Source: Falsigemmobacter faecalis
GTDB lineage: Bacteria > Pseudomonadota > Alphaproteobacteria > Rhodobacterales > Rhodobacteraceae
DNA length: 64,000 nucleotides
NCBI RefSeq assembly: GCF_003863335.1
Contig: NZ_RRAZ01000014.1
Location: forward strand, 1 to 64,000
Direction: 5' to 3'
How positions within the stretch are numbered: position 1 is the stretch's first letter; every line of letters begins with the position of its first letter. This document shows, in pieces, positions 1-9,037 of the stretch. The notes under the pieces are model-generated. The model had not been told where the DNA came from, searched no databases, and saw nothing but the letters and a program-made list of their open reading frames with translations. A program made the position numbers and the translations under genes.

Positions 1-57
1 GCCGATGGTGCCGATGTTGACGTGCGGTTTGTTCCGTTCAAACTTAGACTTAGCCAT
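1..57 (-). CDS. tuf: Elongation factor Tu (N-terminal fragment, runs off the window)
   Basis: The first 57 bases encode, on the minus strand, MAKSKFERNKPHVNIGTIG, which is the conserved N-terminus of EF-Tu ending just before the P-loop. EF-Tu delivers aminoacyl-tRNA to the ribosome as a GTP complex. A purine-rich ribosome binding site (GGAGAGG on the minus strand) lies just upstream. It is the last gene visible in the str operon, after fusA, which is the usual order. Only 19 codons are present, so nothing can be said about the rest of the gene. Confidence 0.95.
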   Translation of the reverse strand, partial: MAKSKFERNKPHVNIGTIG

Positions 58-118
58 GGAGGCCTCTCCTTAATTCGGTGGCGGTGCGTGGGATCACGCC
101 CTGCCCGGGGGGGGTAGG

Positions 119-140
119 GGTGCGTGCCGAAGCACGCACC
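119..140 (-). other. Stem-loop between fusA and tuf
   Basis: A perfect 9-bp inverted repeat (GGTGCGTGC / GCACGCACC) with a CGAA tetraloop lies 4 nt after the fusA stop codon. On the minus strand it is followed by a C-rich stretch and not by a U-tract, so it is not a classical intrinsic terminator. It may protect the upstream mRNA segment or set tuf relative to fusA; that role is inference. Confidence 0.6.
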
Positions 141-144
141 GCCC

Positions 145-2262
145 TTATGCGTATTTCTTCTGAATCTCTTGCGAGAGGTTCTCAGGCACAGCGTCGTAGT
201 GGTCGAACTGCATCGAGAACACTGCACGACCCGAAGACATCGAGCGCAGGTTGTTGATGTAGCCGAACATGTTCGCCAGCGGGACCATAGCGTCGATGAC
301 GTTTGCGTTGCCGCGGCTGTCCTGACCCTGAACCATGCCCCGACGCGAGGTCAGGTCGCCGATGATGCCGCCGGTGTATTCTTCCGGGGTGACAACTTCG
401 ACTTTCATGATCGGCTCAAGCAGTTTCGCGCCTGCTTTACGCAGACCCTCACGCATTGCCGCACGCGACGCGATTTCGAAGGCCAGAACCGACGAGTCAA
501 CATCGTGGAAAGCACCGTCGATCAGAGCGACTTTGAAGTCGATAACCGGGAAGCCTGCCAGCGGGCCCGAGTCCATAACGGACTTGATGCCTTTTTCGAC
601 GCCGGGGATGTATTCCTTCGGAACCGTACCACCAACGACTTTCGACTCGAAGGAATAGCCTTCGCCCGGCTCGGTCGGGGTGATGACCAGCTTCACGCGT
701 GCAAACTGGCCGGTACCACCGGTCTGTTTTTTATGCGTGTAGTCGATCTCAGCCGCGGTCGAGATGGTTTCGCGATAAGCCACCTGCGGAGCGCCGATGT
801 TCGCCTCAACTTTGAACTCGCGACGCATACGGTCGACGAGGATGTCGAGGTGAAGCTCGCCCATGCCCTTCATGATGGTCTGACCGGACTCGAAGTTGGT
901 CTCGACGCGGAAGGACGGGTCCTCAGCAGCCAGACGAGCGAGCGCGAGGCCCATCTTTTCCTGGTCAGCTTTGGTTTTCGGCTCAACAGCGATCTCGATC
1001 ACCGGCTCCGGGAAGGTCATGGTTTCGAGAACCACAGGCTTCGCCGGATCGCAGAGGGTGTCACCGGTGGTGGTGTCTTTCAGACCCGCCAGCGCGATGA
1101 TGTCGCCTGCGAAGGCTTCTTCGATCTCTTCACGGTTGATGGCATGCATCATCATCATACGACCAACGCGCTCTTTTTTGCCTTTGGTGGCATTGAGCAG
1201 CGTGTCGCCTTTCTTCAGCACGCCCGAGTAGATGCGCGTGAAGGTCAGCGAGCCCACGAAGGGGTCGTTCATGATTTTGAATGCCAGACCCGAGAAGGGC
1301 TGATCATCCGAAGCCGAACGCTCGATGTTACGGGTCTCGGTCTCATCGCCCGGTGCGAAGCCCATATAGGGTTTCACGTCGAGCGGCGACGGCAGGAAGT
1401 CAACAACGGCGTTGAGCAGAGCCTGCACGCCTTTGTTTTTGAACGCCGAACCACCAAGAACCGGCACGAATGCCATGGCGAGCGTACCCTTACGGATGAG
1501 CGCGCGGAGGGTATCCACGTCGGGCTCAGTACCTTCCAGGTAAGCTTCCATAGCCGCATCATCCTGCTCGACTGCGAGGTCGATCAGAGTGGCACGACGG
1601 GTTTCAGCCTCTTCTTTCAGCTCGTCACGGATCGGACGGTGTTCCCAGGATGCGCCGACGTCGTCGCCGATCCAGACCCACTCTTCCATGGTGACCAGGT
1701 CGACGATGCCTTCCAGCTTGTCCTCAGCACCGATCGGGAACGCAACGGGAGCCGGGGTGGCGCCGGTGCGGTCTTTGATCATGTCGAGGCATTTTTGGAA
1801 GTCTGCGCCGATCTTGTCCATCTTGTTGACGAACACGATGCGCGGAACGCCATAGCGGTCAGCCTGACGCCATACGGTCTCGGTCTGCGGTTCCACACCA
1901 GCGTTGCCGTCGAGCAGGCAGACAGCACCGTCGAGCACAGCCAGCGAACGCTCAACTTCAATGGTGAAGTCAACGTGGCCGGGGGTGTCGATGATGTTGA
2001 AGCGGTGCTTCGGCGAGGTCGGTGCGGCACCGTCGTAGGTTTTTTCCCAGAAGGTGGTGGTCGCAGCCGAGGTGATGGTGATCCCGCGTTCCTGCTCCTG
2101 CTCCATCCAGTCCATGGTCGAGGCGCCATCATGCGTCTCGCCCATTTTGTGGTTTTTGCCGGTGTAGAACAGGATGCGCTCAGTCGTCGTGGTTTTACCC
2201 GCGTCGATGTGCGCCATGATCCCGAAGTTGCGGTAAAGATTAAGCGGATAATCGCGTGCCAT
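145..2262 (-). CDS. fusA: Elongation factor G
   Basis: EF-G, the cytoplasmic translocation GTPase. The protein has 705 residues, the normal length. The G1 loop AHIDAGKT is at about residues 17-24, the DTPGH box at about 90 and NKMD near 145, followed by the beta-barrel domain II and C-terminal domains III-V. The ATG start at 2262 is preceded by an AGAGGG ribosome binding site and lies 9 nt after the rpsG stop, so the two are co-transcribed with rpsL. Long open frames on the opposite strand are GC-driven shadows. Confidence 0.98.
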   Translation of the reverse strand: MARDYPLNLYRNFGIMAHIDAGKTTTTERILFYTGKNHKMGETHDGASTMDWMEQEQERGITITSAATTTFWEKTYDGAAPTSPKHRFNIIDTPGHVDFTIEVERSLAVLDGAVCLLDGNAGVEPQTETVWRQADRYGVPRIVFVNKMDKIGADFQKCLDMIKDRTGATPAPVAFPIGAEDKLEGIVDLVTMEEWVWIGDDVGASWEHRPIRDELKEEAETRRATLIDLAVEQDDAAMEAYLEGTEPDVDTLRALIRKGTLAMAFVPVLGGSAFKNKGVQALLNAVVDFLPSPLDVKPYMGFAPGDETETRNIERSASDDQPFSGLAFKIMNDPFVGSLTFTRIYSGVLKKGDTLLNATKGKKERVGRMMMMHAINREEIEEAFAGDIIALAGLKDTTTGDTLCDPAKPVVLETMTFPEPVIEIAVEPKTKADQEKMGLALARLAAEDPSFRVETNFESGQTIMKGMGELHLDILVDRMRREFKVEANIGAPQVAYRETISTAAEIDYTHKKQTGGTGQFARVKLVITPTEPGEGYSFESKVVGGTVPKEYIPGVEKGIKSVMDSGPLAGFPVIDFKVALIDGAFHDVDSSVLAFEIASRAAMREGLRKAGAKLLEPIMKVEVVTPEEYTGGIIGDLTSRRGMVQGQDSRGNANVIDAMVPLANMFGYINNLRSMSSGRAVFSMQFDHYDAVPENLSQEIQKKYA

Positions 2263-2271
2263 CCGACCCTC

Positions 2272-2742
2272 TTACCAGCGGTAGTGGCTGAACGCTTTGT
2301 TAGCGTCGGCCATCTTGTGGGTGTCTTCACGCTTCTTCACAGCGGTGCCGCGGTTGTTGACCGCGTCCGACAGTTCAGCAGCAAGACGCTCTTCCATGGT
2401 GTTCTCGTTACGCTTGCGCGCAGCGATGATCAGCCAGCGGATTGCCAGAGCTTCGCGACGGGTCGGACGAACTTCGACCGGAACCTGGTAGGTTGCACCA
2501 CCAACGCGACGCGAGCGCACTTCAACAGAAGGCTTCACGTTGTCGAGTGCTTCGTGGAAGCATTCGATCGGAGCCCGCTTGAGGCGCTTCTCGACGCGGT
2601 CGAGAGCGTTGTAGACGATGGTTTCTGCGATCGACTTTTTGCCGTCGATCATCAGATTGTTCATGAATTTGGTCAGAACGGTATCGCCAAATTTGGCGTC
2701 CGGCAGGACCTGGCGCTTCTCAGCAGCGTGACGACGTGACAT
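2272..2742 (-). CDS. rpsG: 30S ribosomal protein S7
   Basis: S7 initiates assembly of the head of the 30S subunit by binding the 3' major domain of 16S rRNA. The 156-residue product begins [10 protein letters not shown] and carries the family core around LMIDGKKS and the basic [16 protein letters not shown] segment. A GAGGAA ribosome binding site precedes the ATG. It lies 11 nt downstream of rpsL and 9 nt upstream of fusA, the standard str operon. In E. coli S7 represses translation of this operon; I cannot identify the binding site here by eye. Confidence 0.98.
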   Translation of the reverse strand: MSRRHAAEKRQVLPDAKFGDTVLTKFMNNLMIDGKKSIAETIVYNALDRVEKRLKRAPIECFHEALDNVKPSVEVRSRRVGGATYQVPVEVRPTRREALAIRWLIIAARKRNENTMEERLAAELSDAVNNRGTAVKKREDTHKMADANKAFSHYRW

Positions 2743-2753
2743 ATCTCAGTTCC

Positions 2754-3125
2754 TCACTTCGGACGCTTCGCGCCGTATTTCGACCGGCGCTGACGACGAT
2801 CTTTGACGCCCTGCGTGTCGAGCACGCCGCGCAGGATGTGGTAACGAACGCCCGGAAGGTCTTTTACCCGGCCGCCACGGATCAGAACCACGGAGTGTTC
2901 CTGAAGGTTGTGCTTTTCGCCGGGAATATAGCTGATGACCTCGAAGCCATTCGTCAGACGCACTTTGGCGACTTTACGCATAGCCGAGTTCGGCTTCTTC
3001 GGGGTGGTGGTGTAAACGCGGGTGCAAACGCCGCGCTTCTGCGGGCACTGCTGGAGGTGCTGCGACTTCGAGCGCGTCACCTTGGGCTGCCGCGGTTTGC
3101 GGATCAGCTGTTGGATCGTCGGCAT
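2754..3125 (-). CDS. rpsL: 30S ribosomal protein S12
   Basis: S12 lies at the decoding centre and is the target of streptomycin resistance mutations. I start the gene at the ATG ending at 3125 because [10 protein letters not shown] is the universal S12 N-terminus and an AGAAGG ribosome binding site precedes it; the frame stays open 93 codons further upstream but that extension has no family similarity. The product has 123 residues. The [12 protein letters not shown] segment keeps Lys at positions 43 and 44, the wild-type state at the streptomycin site. It is the first gene of the operon, with a leader of about 230 nt. Confidence 0.97.
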   Translation of the reverse strand: MPTIQQLIRKPRQPKVTRSKSQHLQQCPQKRGVCTRVYTTTPKKPNSAMRKVAKVRLTNGFEVISYIPGEKHNLQEHSVVLIRGGRVKDLPGVRYHILRGVLDTQGVKDRRQRRSKYGAKRPK

Positions 3126-3360
3126 AATATGCTCGCCTTCTCTTGCAACCCGTTCGGCCTCCACGCGTCCGCGAGGGTGTCCGGGGGCAGTCCGTAAACA
3201 TGTGTCTTGCGCGTCCACAAAACACCAAAACCGCATGCGAATCCCCAAGAAGGATTCGACGCGGTGGAATCTCAGAGGATCGGAACCAGAAGTTCGGATC
3301 TTGACCACTTCGATTTCATATCCCCACCACAGGCCGATGGCTTCTGATGCAGATGGGCGT

Positions 3361-3389
3361 GATATACGGAGAGTCGCTGGCAATGTCAA
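3361..3389 (-). promoter_or_regulatory. Probable rpsL-rpsG-fusA-tuf promoter
   Basis: On the minus strand a perfect TTGACA (-35, 3384-3389) is followed by exactly 17 nt and then TATATC (-10, 3361-3366). This is the best sigma70-type match in the gap and points at rpsL. Transcription would start near 3354, giving a 5' leader of about 230 nt. Confidence 0.65.
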
Positions 3390-3401
3390 CAGCGGCACGG
3401 G

Positions 3402-3431
3402 CATTTCAGCCCTCTGAAATGAGGCTGAAAT
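3402..3431. repeat. Nested, mutually exclusive inverted repeats upstream of the rpsL promoter
   Basis: CATTTCAG (3402-3409) pairs perfectly with CTGAAATG (3414-3421). ATTTCAGCC (3403-3411) pairs perfectly with GGCTGAAAT (3423-3431). The left arm is shared, so only one hairpin can form at a time. The element lies about 12 bp upstream of the rpsL -35 box and could be an operator or, on the plus strand, a weak terminator, since TTATTTTT follows. Confidence 0.5.
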
Positions 3432-3947
3432 CGCTTATTTTTCCCAATATTTCCTGGGGTCGGCGGGAAGCCGCACTCCCCTGCAACTCTGGGTTCATCC
3501 CGGCCCTGAAACCGGCCGGACGGGCGCGAATCTCCGCCCCTGAGGCAGGGTCCGCAATCCAGCACAGCACTGACAGAGCGTCAAGAGAGGCCCCGGACCG
3601 ATGGCCCCGCACGCCAGACCACCCGCCGCTGCTCAGGGCTTCGGGCCGCAGGGGGCTGCGGAAGGGCGCTGCCTGCAAAGGCAAGATCTATGGGTTATAC
3701 CACCAAGCCCCCCAGGATATTGATTTCGCAGGCGCGCCTTACCACTCTGCCCCGCTCCGAACTGTCAGGGTCCCGGCAATTGACCGATGGGTTTCGTCAT
3801 TTTGTCAGGCCGGCTCTGGCAGGGGGCAGCGGCAGGCGGCTGCCCTAAGATATTGAATCACTGTCCAATATTTACAGGGCTTTTGCCGAAGTCGCATCGC
3901 ACCCTTCCCGCGCAGCGACGGGGCAGATCCCTGATTTGATCCCCATT

Positions 3948-3968
3948 TTATCCACATATCTATTCACA
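3948..3968 (+). promoter_or_regulatory. Pair of DnaA-box-like 9-mers in an AT-rich stretch
   Basis: TTATCCACA (3948-3956) is a perfect match to the DnaA-box consensus TTATNCACA. CTATTCACA (3960-3968) matches at 8 of 9 positions in the same orientation, 12 bp away. The surroundings are AT-rich compared with the rest of the window. There is no dnaA, hemE or parAB nearby, so I do not call an origin. Confidence 0.4.
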
Positions 3969-4063
3969 ATATGGATTATTGCGGCGATTGCGGGGGTAGA
4001 ATCTTATCACCACTCCGGCGTTTTGCGCCATATTCCTGCCATACTATAGCGCAAACCGGGCGT

Positions 4064-5347
4064 TTACCCCGCAGGCGGAGGCAGTTCCCGGGCGCGGGTC
4101 AGTCGCGTAGTCAGCACAAAAGGCGCCGCCGCAAGTAAAACGGCCAGGGCCGCCGCCGGACAGGCCGCCTCATAATCGCCGGTCAGGGCGTAAAGCTGGC
4201 CCGACCCCCAGGCGCCAAGCGCCGCGCCCAGCGACATCATCAGAAAGATCAGCCCATAGATTGAGCTCACCCGACCCCGCGCGAAGATCCGCGCATTGAC
4301 GGCCGAGATGACCGGACCACGCGCGCCCTGACTGGCACCGAAGGTCAGCACAAAAACCCAGACCAGCGCCGGATGCTGCCACCGCGCGTAAAGCCAGAGC
4401 GCCAGGATCCCGCTCAGCGTGCCGAGAAATGACACCAGCGTCGCCGCTTTCACACCAAAGCGCTGGCTGCCCCAGCCCGATGCGATCACCCCGAGAATCG
4501 ACAGCATTCCCGCCACGCCAAAGGCCAGCGCCGCCTCCATCGCGGGCATGCCGCGCGACAGCAGGAAGGCGATGATCTGCACGCTCATCAGATAGGCCGC
4601 AACGGCCGTGAAGAAGAACGCCTGGATCAGCAGCCAAAGCTCGGGCGTGCGCAGGGCGCTGCGCACCGTCCACTCCGGCCCCCGCAAAGCTGCCCTGCCT
4701 GCACTGCGCTGTGCGGCCTCGGCGCGGGGATTGCCCGCGGCCCCTCCGGCAATCTGCCTCCAGGGCAGCAGCGCCAGCACCGGCAAAAGCGCGAGGGCCG
4801 CCCAGAACATCACGCCGTAAGTCCCGCGCCAGCCAAGCGTGTCGACCCCCACCTGCGCCAGCGGCACCAGGGCCAGCATACCCGAGCCAAAGCCCGCATA
4901 GGCAATCGCCACCATCAGGCTCAGCTGCCGGTCAAACCACCGCCCCAGAAGCGCCGAGGCCGGCACCATCCCCATCAGCGAAGAGGCCATGCCACAAAGC
5001 ACCCCCGGCCCCAGATAGAGCTGCCACAAAGCCTCTGTCCGCCCCGCCGTCAGCAGGGCCAGCGCCAGACAGCCTGCCCCGGCAAGATAGGAAATCCGCG
5101 GCCCCCAGCTGTCGAGGATCTGCCCGGTCAGCGGCGACATCAACCCCAGCGTGATCAGATAGGCCGAATAGACCCCGGTCAGCGCGGTATGATCCCAGTG
5201 AAACGCCGCCTCCAGCGGGGCCATGAAGACCATAAAGGTATCGACCACGCCCCGGACGATGAAATTGCACAGGAAGGCAATCACCACCACCAGAAGCGCG
5301 ATCCCCCCCGGCCGCAGCATGGCTGAGGGGCGGGGGGCGGCGGTCAT
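4064..5347 (-). CDS. MFS transporter, probable carboxylate carrier
   Basis: The 427-residue protein has about twelve hydrophobic segments and the two-half architecture of the major facilitator superfamily, with a DSWGPR loop after helix 2 and GRWFDR after helix 4. The general layout resembles monocarboxylate or oxalate/formate-type porters. It is the last gene of the catabolic operon: its ATG overlaps the stop of the CitE-like lyase (TGATG). By context it moves the pathway substrate or a product across the inner membrane, beside the TRAP system of the same operon. The substrate is unknown. Confidence 0.85.
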   Translation of the reverse strand: MTAAPRPSAMLRPGGIALLVVVIAFLCNFIVRGVVDTFMVFMAPLEAAFHWDHTALTGVYSAYLITLGLMSPLTGQILDSWGPRISYLAGAGCLALALLTAGRTEALWQLYLGPGVLCGMASSLMGMVPASALLGRWFDRQLSLMVAIAYAGFGSGMLALVPLAQVGVDTLGWRGTYGVMFWAALALLPVLALLPWRQIAGGAAGNPRAEAAQRSAGRAALRGPEWTVRSALRTPELWLLIQAFFFTAVAAYLMSVQIIAFLLSRGMPAMEAALAFGVAGMLSILGVIASGWGSQRFGVKAATLVSFLGTLSGILALWLYARWQHPALVWVFVLTFGASQGARGPVISAVNARIFARGRVSSIYGLIFLMMSLGAALGAWGSGQLYALTGDYEAACPAAALAVLLAAAPFVLTTRLTRARELPPPAG

Positions 5348-6210
5348 CAGATGCTCCGCCCTGCGGCGGCAAGGATCTTTTCCGCCGCGCGGGCGTGGGG
5401 CTTGTCGATCATCCTGCCCCCGATCTGCACCACGCCGGATTCCGGGTTCTCGGCAAAGTGGCGCAGCACCTCTTTCGCCCAGGAAACCTCGACCTCCGAA
5501 GGGGTGAAGGCCGCATTGACCGGATCGATATGGCTCGGGTGGATCACCATCTTCGCGCCGAAACCATCCCGGCGGGCGGCGCGCGCCTCATCGGCCACAT
5601 AATCCAGATCACCGATCGCGGTGCAGACGGTATCAATCGCCGTCACCCCCGCCGCCGCCGCCGCCATCAGGCACATATTGCGCGCCAGCACGAAGGGACC
5701 GGAATACTCCGCCCCGTCCCGGTTCGACAGCGCCCCGAGCGAGGCCGCCAGATCCTCCGCCCCCCAGAGCATACCCCTGAGCCGCGGATGCGCGGGCGCA
5801 TAGGTGGACAGCCCCTGCATGGCCTCGGCGGTCTCAGTGGCGACCACATAGATCTCTGTGCTGCCAGGGGTCAGCCCGAAAGCCGCCTCAAAGGCGGAAA
5901 GGTAATGCGCAAGCTCTGCCACATCCGCGCCGCCCCGGCATTTCGGCAGCAAAATGCCATCGGGGCGATGCGGCATCACGGCGGCCAGATCCGCCAGCGT
6001 GGTGCCGGTGTCAAAGGCATTGACCCGCACCATCAGATATTTTCCGCGCGGGCTTTGCTGCAAAAACCCCGCCGTCTCGTCGCGCGCGATGCGCTTATTG
6101 GCGAGAGACACCGAGTCTTCCAGATCCAGCACCAGCGCATCTGCGGCTGTGCCACAGGCCTTCTCAAACTTCCGCGCCGAGTCGCCCGGCACAAAGAGGA
6201 TCGAACGCAT
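5347..6210 (-). CDS. CitE-like acyl-CoA lyase (HpcH/HpaI aldolase family)
   Basis: Members of this family cleave or form C-C bonds of 3-hydroxyacyl-CoA thioesters (citryl-, citramalyl-, malyl-CoA). The 287-residue protein opens with RSILFVPGDSARKFEKA and has LVLDLEDSV, the RVNAFDT arginine region, a metal-binding Glu in VATETAEAM and the Asp of GAEDLAASLG. It differs clearly from the Mcl1 enzyme encoded at 21.5 kb. Both neighbours are joined by TGATG overlaps. With a CoA-transferase, a dehydrogenase and a MaoC hydratase in the same operon, (S)-citramalyl-CoA lyase (products acetyl-CoA and pyruvate) is the best guess; the substrate is inference. Confidence 0.85.
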   Translation of the reverse strand: MRSILFVPGDSARKFEKACGTAADALVLDLEDSVSLANKRIARDETAGFLQQSPRGKYLMVRVNAFDTGTTLADLAAVMPHRPDGILLPKCRGGADVAELAHYLSAFEAAFGLTPGSTEIYVVATETAEAMQGLSTYAPAHPRLRGMLWGAEDLAASLGALSNRDGAEYSGPFVLARNMCLMAAAAAGVTAIDTVCTAIGDLDYVADEARAARRDGFGAKMVIHPSHIDPVNAAFTPSEVEVSWAKEVLRHFAENPESGVVQIGGRMIDKPHARAAEKILAAAGRSI

Positions 6211-6665
6211 CAGGCCAGATCCTTCTTCCGCATCAGCCCCATGCGCCGGCAGGAGGCCACAACCTCGCCCGTCTGGTTCAGACAGATATGCTCAAATTCA
6301 ACAATCCCCGCATTGGGGCGCGAAGCGCTTTCGCGCTTGCCGATGATCGTGGTGCGCGCGCGCAGGGTGTCTCCGGCGAAGACGGGTTTCGGGAACTTCA
6401 CCTCCGTCATGCCCAGATTGCCGATGGTGGTGCCCATCGTGGTATCGGCCACGGTCATGCCGATCATAATCGCCAGGGTATAAAGGCTGTTGAACAGCGG
6501 CTTGCCCCATTCGGTCCCGGCCGAGAAGTGATTGTCGATATGCAAAGGCTGCGGGTTCAGCGTCATCAGCGAGAATGAGATATTGTCATGCTCGGTGACC
6601 GTGCGGCTGAGCGGATGCTCAAAAACCCGGCCCACCTCAAATTCCTCGTAATAAAGTCCGGCCAT
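6210..6665 (-). CDS. MaoC-family enoyl-CoA hydratase
   Basis: A 151-residue single hot-dog protein of the MaoC/R-hydratase family. The segment NPQPLHIDNHFS (about residues 37-48) is the hydratase motif, where Asp and His activate water for syn addition to a 2-enoyl-CoA. The operon position, directly before the CitE-like lyase and overlapping it by TGATG, fits hydration of a mesaconyl- or itaconyl-type CoA ester to the lyase substrate. The ATG at 6665 lies 13 nt after the racemase stop. Confidence 0.88.
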   Translation of the reverse strand: MAGLYYEEFEVGRVFEHPLSRTVTEHDNISFSLMTLNPQPLHIDNHFSAGTEWGKPLFNSLYTLAIMIGMTVADTTMGTTIGNLGMTEVKFPKPVFAGDTLRARTTIIGKRESASRPNAGIVEFEHICLNQTGEVVASCRRMGLMRKKDLA

Positions 6666-6678
6666 CTCTCAACTCTCC

Positions 6679-7827
6679 TCAAAGCATGATCTGTCGGGCG
6701 CGCAGGGCGCGGATGCGGTCGGGGTCAATGCCCCAGGATCCCAGCGCCGCGGCCCCCGAGCCGCGCGGCGGCGGCGGCGCGGGGGCCGCGGCGGGGGTTT
6801 TGGAAAATCGCGGGGCGGGGGCGGGCTGCAAATGGCCCGCAACCTCCACCCAAAGGTCGCGCGCGCGGTTCGCCGGATGGCTTTGCGCCTCAGCAAGGCT
6901 CAGGACCGGGGTGGCGCAGGCGTCAGAGCCCTCAAAGACCCGCTCCCAATGCGCGCGGCTTTCGCTGGCGATGCGGCCCGCCAGCGCCGCCCGGGCCTGC
7001 GGCCAGCTCTCTTTGCGGCTGAGATCGGGAAAGCTTGCGGGATCAAAGCCAAGGCCTGCCAGAAGGTCCCGCCGAAAGCGGGCCTCCAGCGGCGCGATGG
7101 CGAGATAGCCGCCGCAGGCACAGATATAGCTGTCATAGTGCGGCGCACCGCTGTCGAGCAGATTGCCGCCCCGCGCCTGCGGATCATGCAGCCCGGCAGC
7201 GATCATACCGCAGAGCGGCACCATCATCAGGCTGACCCCGTCAAGCATGGCCGCATCCACCACCTGTCCCTCTCCGCCCGCACGGACCTGCAGCACCGAT
7301 GCCAGCAGACCCGCCACCATCAGCATACCGCCGCCCGCGTAATCCCCAAGCAGATTAAGCGGTGCCAGCGGGGCCGCGCCGCTGCGTCCCAGCATCGAAA
7401 GCACCCCGCTCTGCGCCAGATAGGTCAGATCATGACCCGCCGTCTGCGCCAAAGGCCCCGCCTGCCCCCAGCCGGTCAGCCGCCCGTAACTCAGGCGCGG
7501 ATTGCGGCTGAGGCAGGGTTCCGGCCCCAGGCCCAGCCGCTCCATGACGCCGGGGCGAAATCCTTCGATCAGCGCATCGGCCCCGGCGATCAGATCAAGG
7601 ACCAGGGCCACCGCCTCGGGATCCTTCAGATCAAGCGCCACAGAGGCCCGCCCCCGCAAAGTGAAATCAAGGCCCTCAGGCCGCGCGATCCCGGCATCTC
7701 CCGGGGTCAGCCGGTCGATCCGGATCACATCGGCCCCCAGATCGGCCAGCATCATGGCGGCAAAGGGTCCCGGCCCGATCCCGGCCATCTCAATGGCCTT
7801 GAAGCCCTTCAGCGGACCCGCTGTCAT
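6679..7827 (-). CDS. Alpha-methylacyl-CoA racemase (CoA-transferase family III fold)
   Basis: The 382-residue protein closely follows alpha-methylacyl-CoA racemases: AGHDLTYLAQSG, LNLLGDYAGGG and PLEARF supply the residues equivalent to the catalytic His, Asp and Glu (here His132, Asp162, Glu248). The enzyme inverts the 2-methyl stereocentre of a CoA thioester through an enolate. The frame is open upstream to 7992 but would overlap the dehydrogenase gene; I use the ATG at 7827, which has an AGGGG site and starts the family-like MTAGPLKGFKAIEMAGIGPG. Between about residues 345 and 365 is an Ala/Pro-rich linker. A racemase fits a pathway for a 2-methyl-branched acid. Confidence 0.85.
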   Translation of the reverse strand: MTAGPLKGFKAIEMAGIGPGPFAAMMLADLGADVIRIDRLTPGDAGIARPEGLDFTLRGRASVALDLKDPEAVALVLDLIAGADALIEGFRPGVMERLGLGPEPCLSRNPRLSYGRLTGWGQAGPLAQTAGHDLTYLAQSGVLSMLGRSGAAPLAPLNLLGDYAGGGMLMVAGLLASVLQVRAGGEGQVVDAAMLDGVSLMMVPLCGMIAAGLHDPQARGGNLLDSGAPHYDSYICACGGYLAIAPLEARFRRDLLAGLGFDPASFPDLSRKESWPQARAALAGRIASESRAHWERVFEGSDACATPVLSLAEAQSHPANRARDLWVEVAGHLQPAPAPRFSKTPAAAPAPPPPRGSGAAALGSWGIDPDRIRALRARQIML

Positions 7828-7849
7828 GACCCCTATCCCCCCCGCGCGC

Positions 7850-9016
7850 TCAGTAAGATTTCGCCAGACCCAGCACGCGCTCTGCAATGAAAGAAAGAGC
7901 AAGCTGCGGGCTGACCGGGGCGATGCGCGGCACCATGACTTCGCGCAGATAACGCTCAACATGGTATTCTTTGGCATAGCCAAAGCCGCCATGGGTCATC
8001 ACCGCCTGCTGGCAGGCGTTAAACCCGGCCTCTCCGGCCAGATATTTGGCGGCATTGGCCTCAGCGCCGCAGGGCCTGCCCTGGTCATAGGCCCAGGCGG
8101 CCTTCATCACCATCATCCAGGCGGCCTCCAGCTCACACCAGTTCTGCGCGAGCGGGTGCTGAATGCCCTGGTTCTGGCCAATGGGGCGGTTAAAGACCAC
8201 GCGCTCTTTGGCGTATTGCGTGGCCTTGCGCAAAGCCGCCATGCCCAGACCCACGGCCTCGGCGGCGATCAGAATGCGCTCGGGGTTCATGCCCTGCAGG
8301 ATATATTCAAAGCCGCGCCCCTCTTCGCCGATCAGATCTTCGGCCGGGATCTGCAGATCCTCAAAGAAAAGCTCGTTTGAATCCACGCATTTGCGGCCCA
8401 TCTTCTCAATCTCACGCGCCTTGATGTGCGCGCGGTCAAAGCGGGTGTAGAACAGGCTCAGCCCATGGGTCGGCTTTTTCACCTGATCGAGCGGCGTGGT
8501 GCGGGCGAGCAGAAGAATGCGGTCCGCAACCTGAGCGGTCGAAATCCAGACCTTCTGCCCGGTGACGCGGTAGATATCCCCCTCGCGCTTTGCAAAAAGC
8601 TTCAGCTGCGTGGTGTTCAGCCCGGTGTTTGGCTCCGTCACCGCGAAACAGGCCTTCTCACGGCCTGCCGCCATGGGGCGGATCATGCGCTCTTTCTGCG
8701 CCTCGGTGCCGTAAACATCGACGGGTTTCAGCCCGAAGATATTGATATGCACGGCCGAGGCCCCCGACATCCCCGCACCGCTTTCCGCAATGGTGCGCAT
8801 CATGATCGCGGCTTCGGTGATGCCCAGGCCCGCGCCGCCCTGCGCCTCTGAGGTGCAGATCCCAAGCCAGCCGTCCCTGGCCAGCGCGTCGTAGAAATCC
8901 TGCGGAAAGCCACCCTCGCGGTCGCGCTTCAGCCAATAGGCATCGTCAAAGCCCTCGCAGATCTTCGCGATGGCCTCGCGGATCGCTTCCTGCTCGCTGC
9001 TCAGCGCAAAATCCAT
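7850..9016 (-). CDS. Acyl-CoA dehydrogenase
   Basis: FAD enzyme that forms an alpha,beta double bond in an acyl-CoA, passing electrons to ETF. The 388 residues show the N-terminal helical domain, CFAVTEPNTGLNTTQL and VWISTAQVAD in the beta domain, and the C-terminal FAD-contact segment THGGFGYAKEYHVERYLREV. The usual catalytic Glu segment (IYEGTSE) reads RIAPVSPQL here. Instead MNPERI places Glu246 where isovaleryl-CoA and long-chain dehydrogenases carry theirs (LDLERL). It lies between two CaiB-fold genes in the operon. Confidence 0.92.
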   Translation of the reverse strand: MDFALSSEQEAIREAIAKICEGFDDAYWLKRDREGGFPQDFYDALARDGWLGICTSEAQGGAGLGITEAAIMMRTIAESGAGMSGASAVHINIFGLKPVDVYGTEAQKERMIRPMAAGREKACFAVTEPNTGLNTTQLKLFAKREGDIYRVTGQKVWISTAQVADRILLLARTTPLDQVKKPTHGLSLFYTRFDRAHIKAREIEKMGRKCVDSNELFFEDLQIPAEDLIGEEGRGFEYILQGMNPERILIAAEAVGLGMAALRKATQYAKERVVFNRPIGQNQGIQHPLAQNWCELEAAWMMVMKAAWAYDQGRPCGAEANAAKYLAGEAGFNACQQAVMTHGGFGYAKEYHVERYLREVMVPRIAPVSPQLALSFIAERVLGLAKSY

Positions 9017-9037
9017 CTCATCCTCCCCGGTCGCAGC

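Larger units (their letters stand above)
3126..4063. other. Gene-free gap between rpsL and the catabolic operon
   Basis: No convincing gene is present in 938 bases. The open frames here (a 169-codon plus-strand frame at 3347-3856 and a 92-codon minus-strand frame at 3406-3684) have composition typical of shadow frames and resemble no family I know. The gap does hold the rpsL promoter, nested inverted repeats at 3402-3431, an ATATTG-N10-CAATAT inverted repeat at 3850-3871, and two DnaA-box-like sites in an AT-rich stretch at 3940-3985. Confidence 0.7.

Noticed and set aside
124-2739. 871-codon plus-strand open frame opposite fusA and rpsG
   Set aside because: It mirrors the codon pattern of EF-G and S7, has no family similarity and arises from the GC-rich third positions of the real genes.
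3126-3404. 93-codon in-frame extension of rpsL
   Set aside because: S12 begins MPTIQQ in all relatives and has a good ribosome binding site there; the extension runs through the predicted promoter.
3347-3856. 169-codon open frame in the rpsL gap
   Set aside because: No ribosome binding site, no similarity, and it covers regulatory-looking repeats.
6210-9016. Acyl-CoA dehydrogenase and MaoC genes as methylsuccinyl-CoA dehydrogenase and mesaconyl-CoA hydratase of the ethylmalonyl-CoA pathway
   Set aside because: Those enzymes are much longer (about 550 and 340 residues), while these have 388 and 151 residues and lie in a transport operon under IclR-type control.
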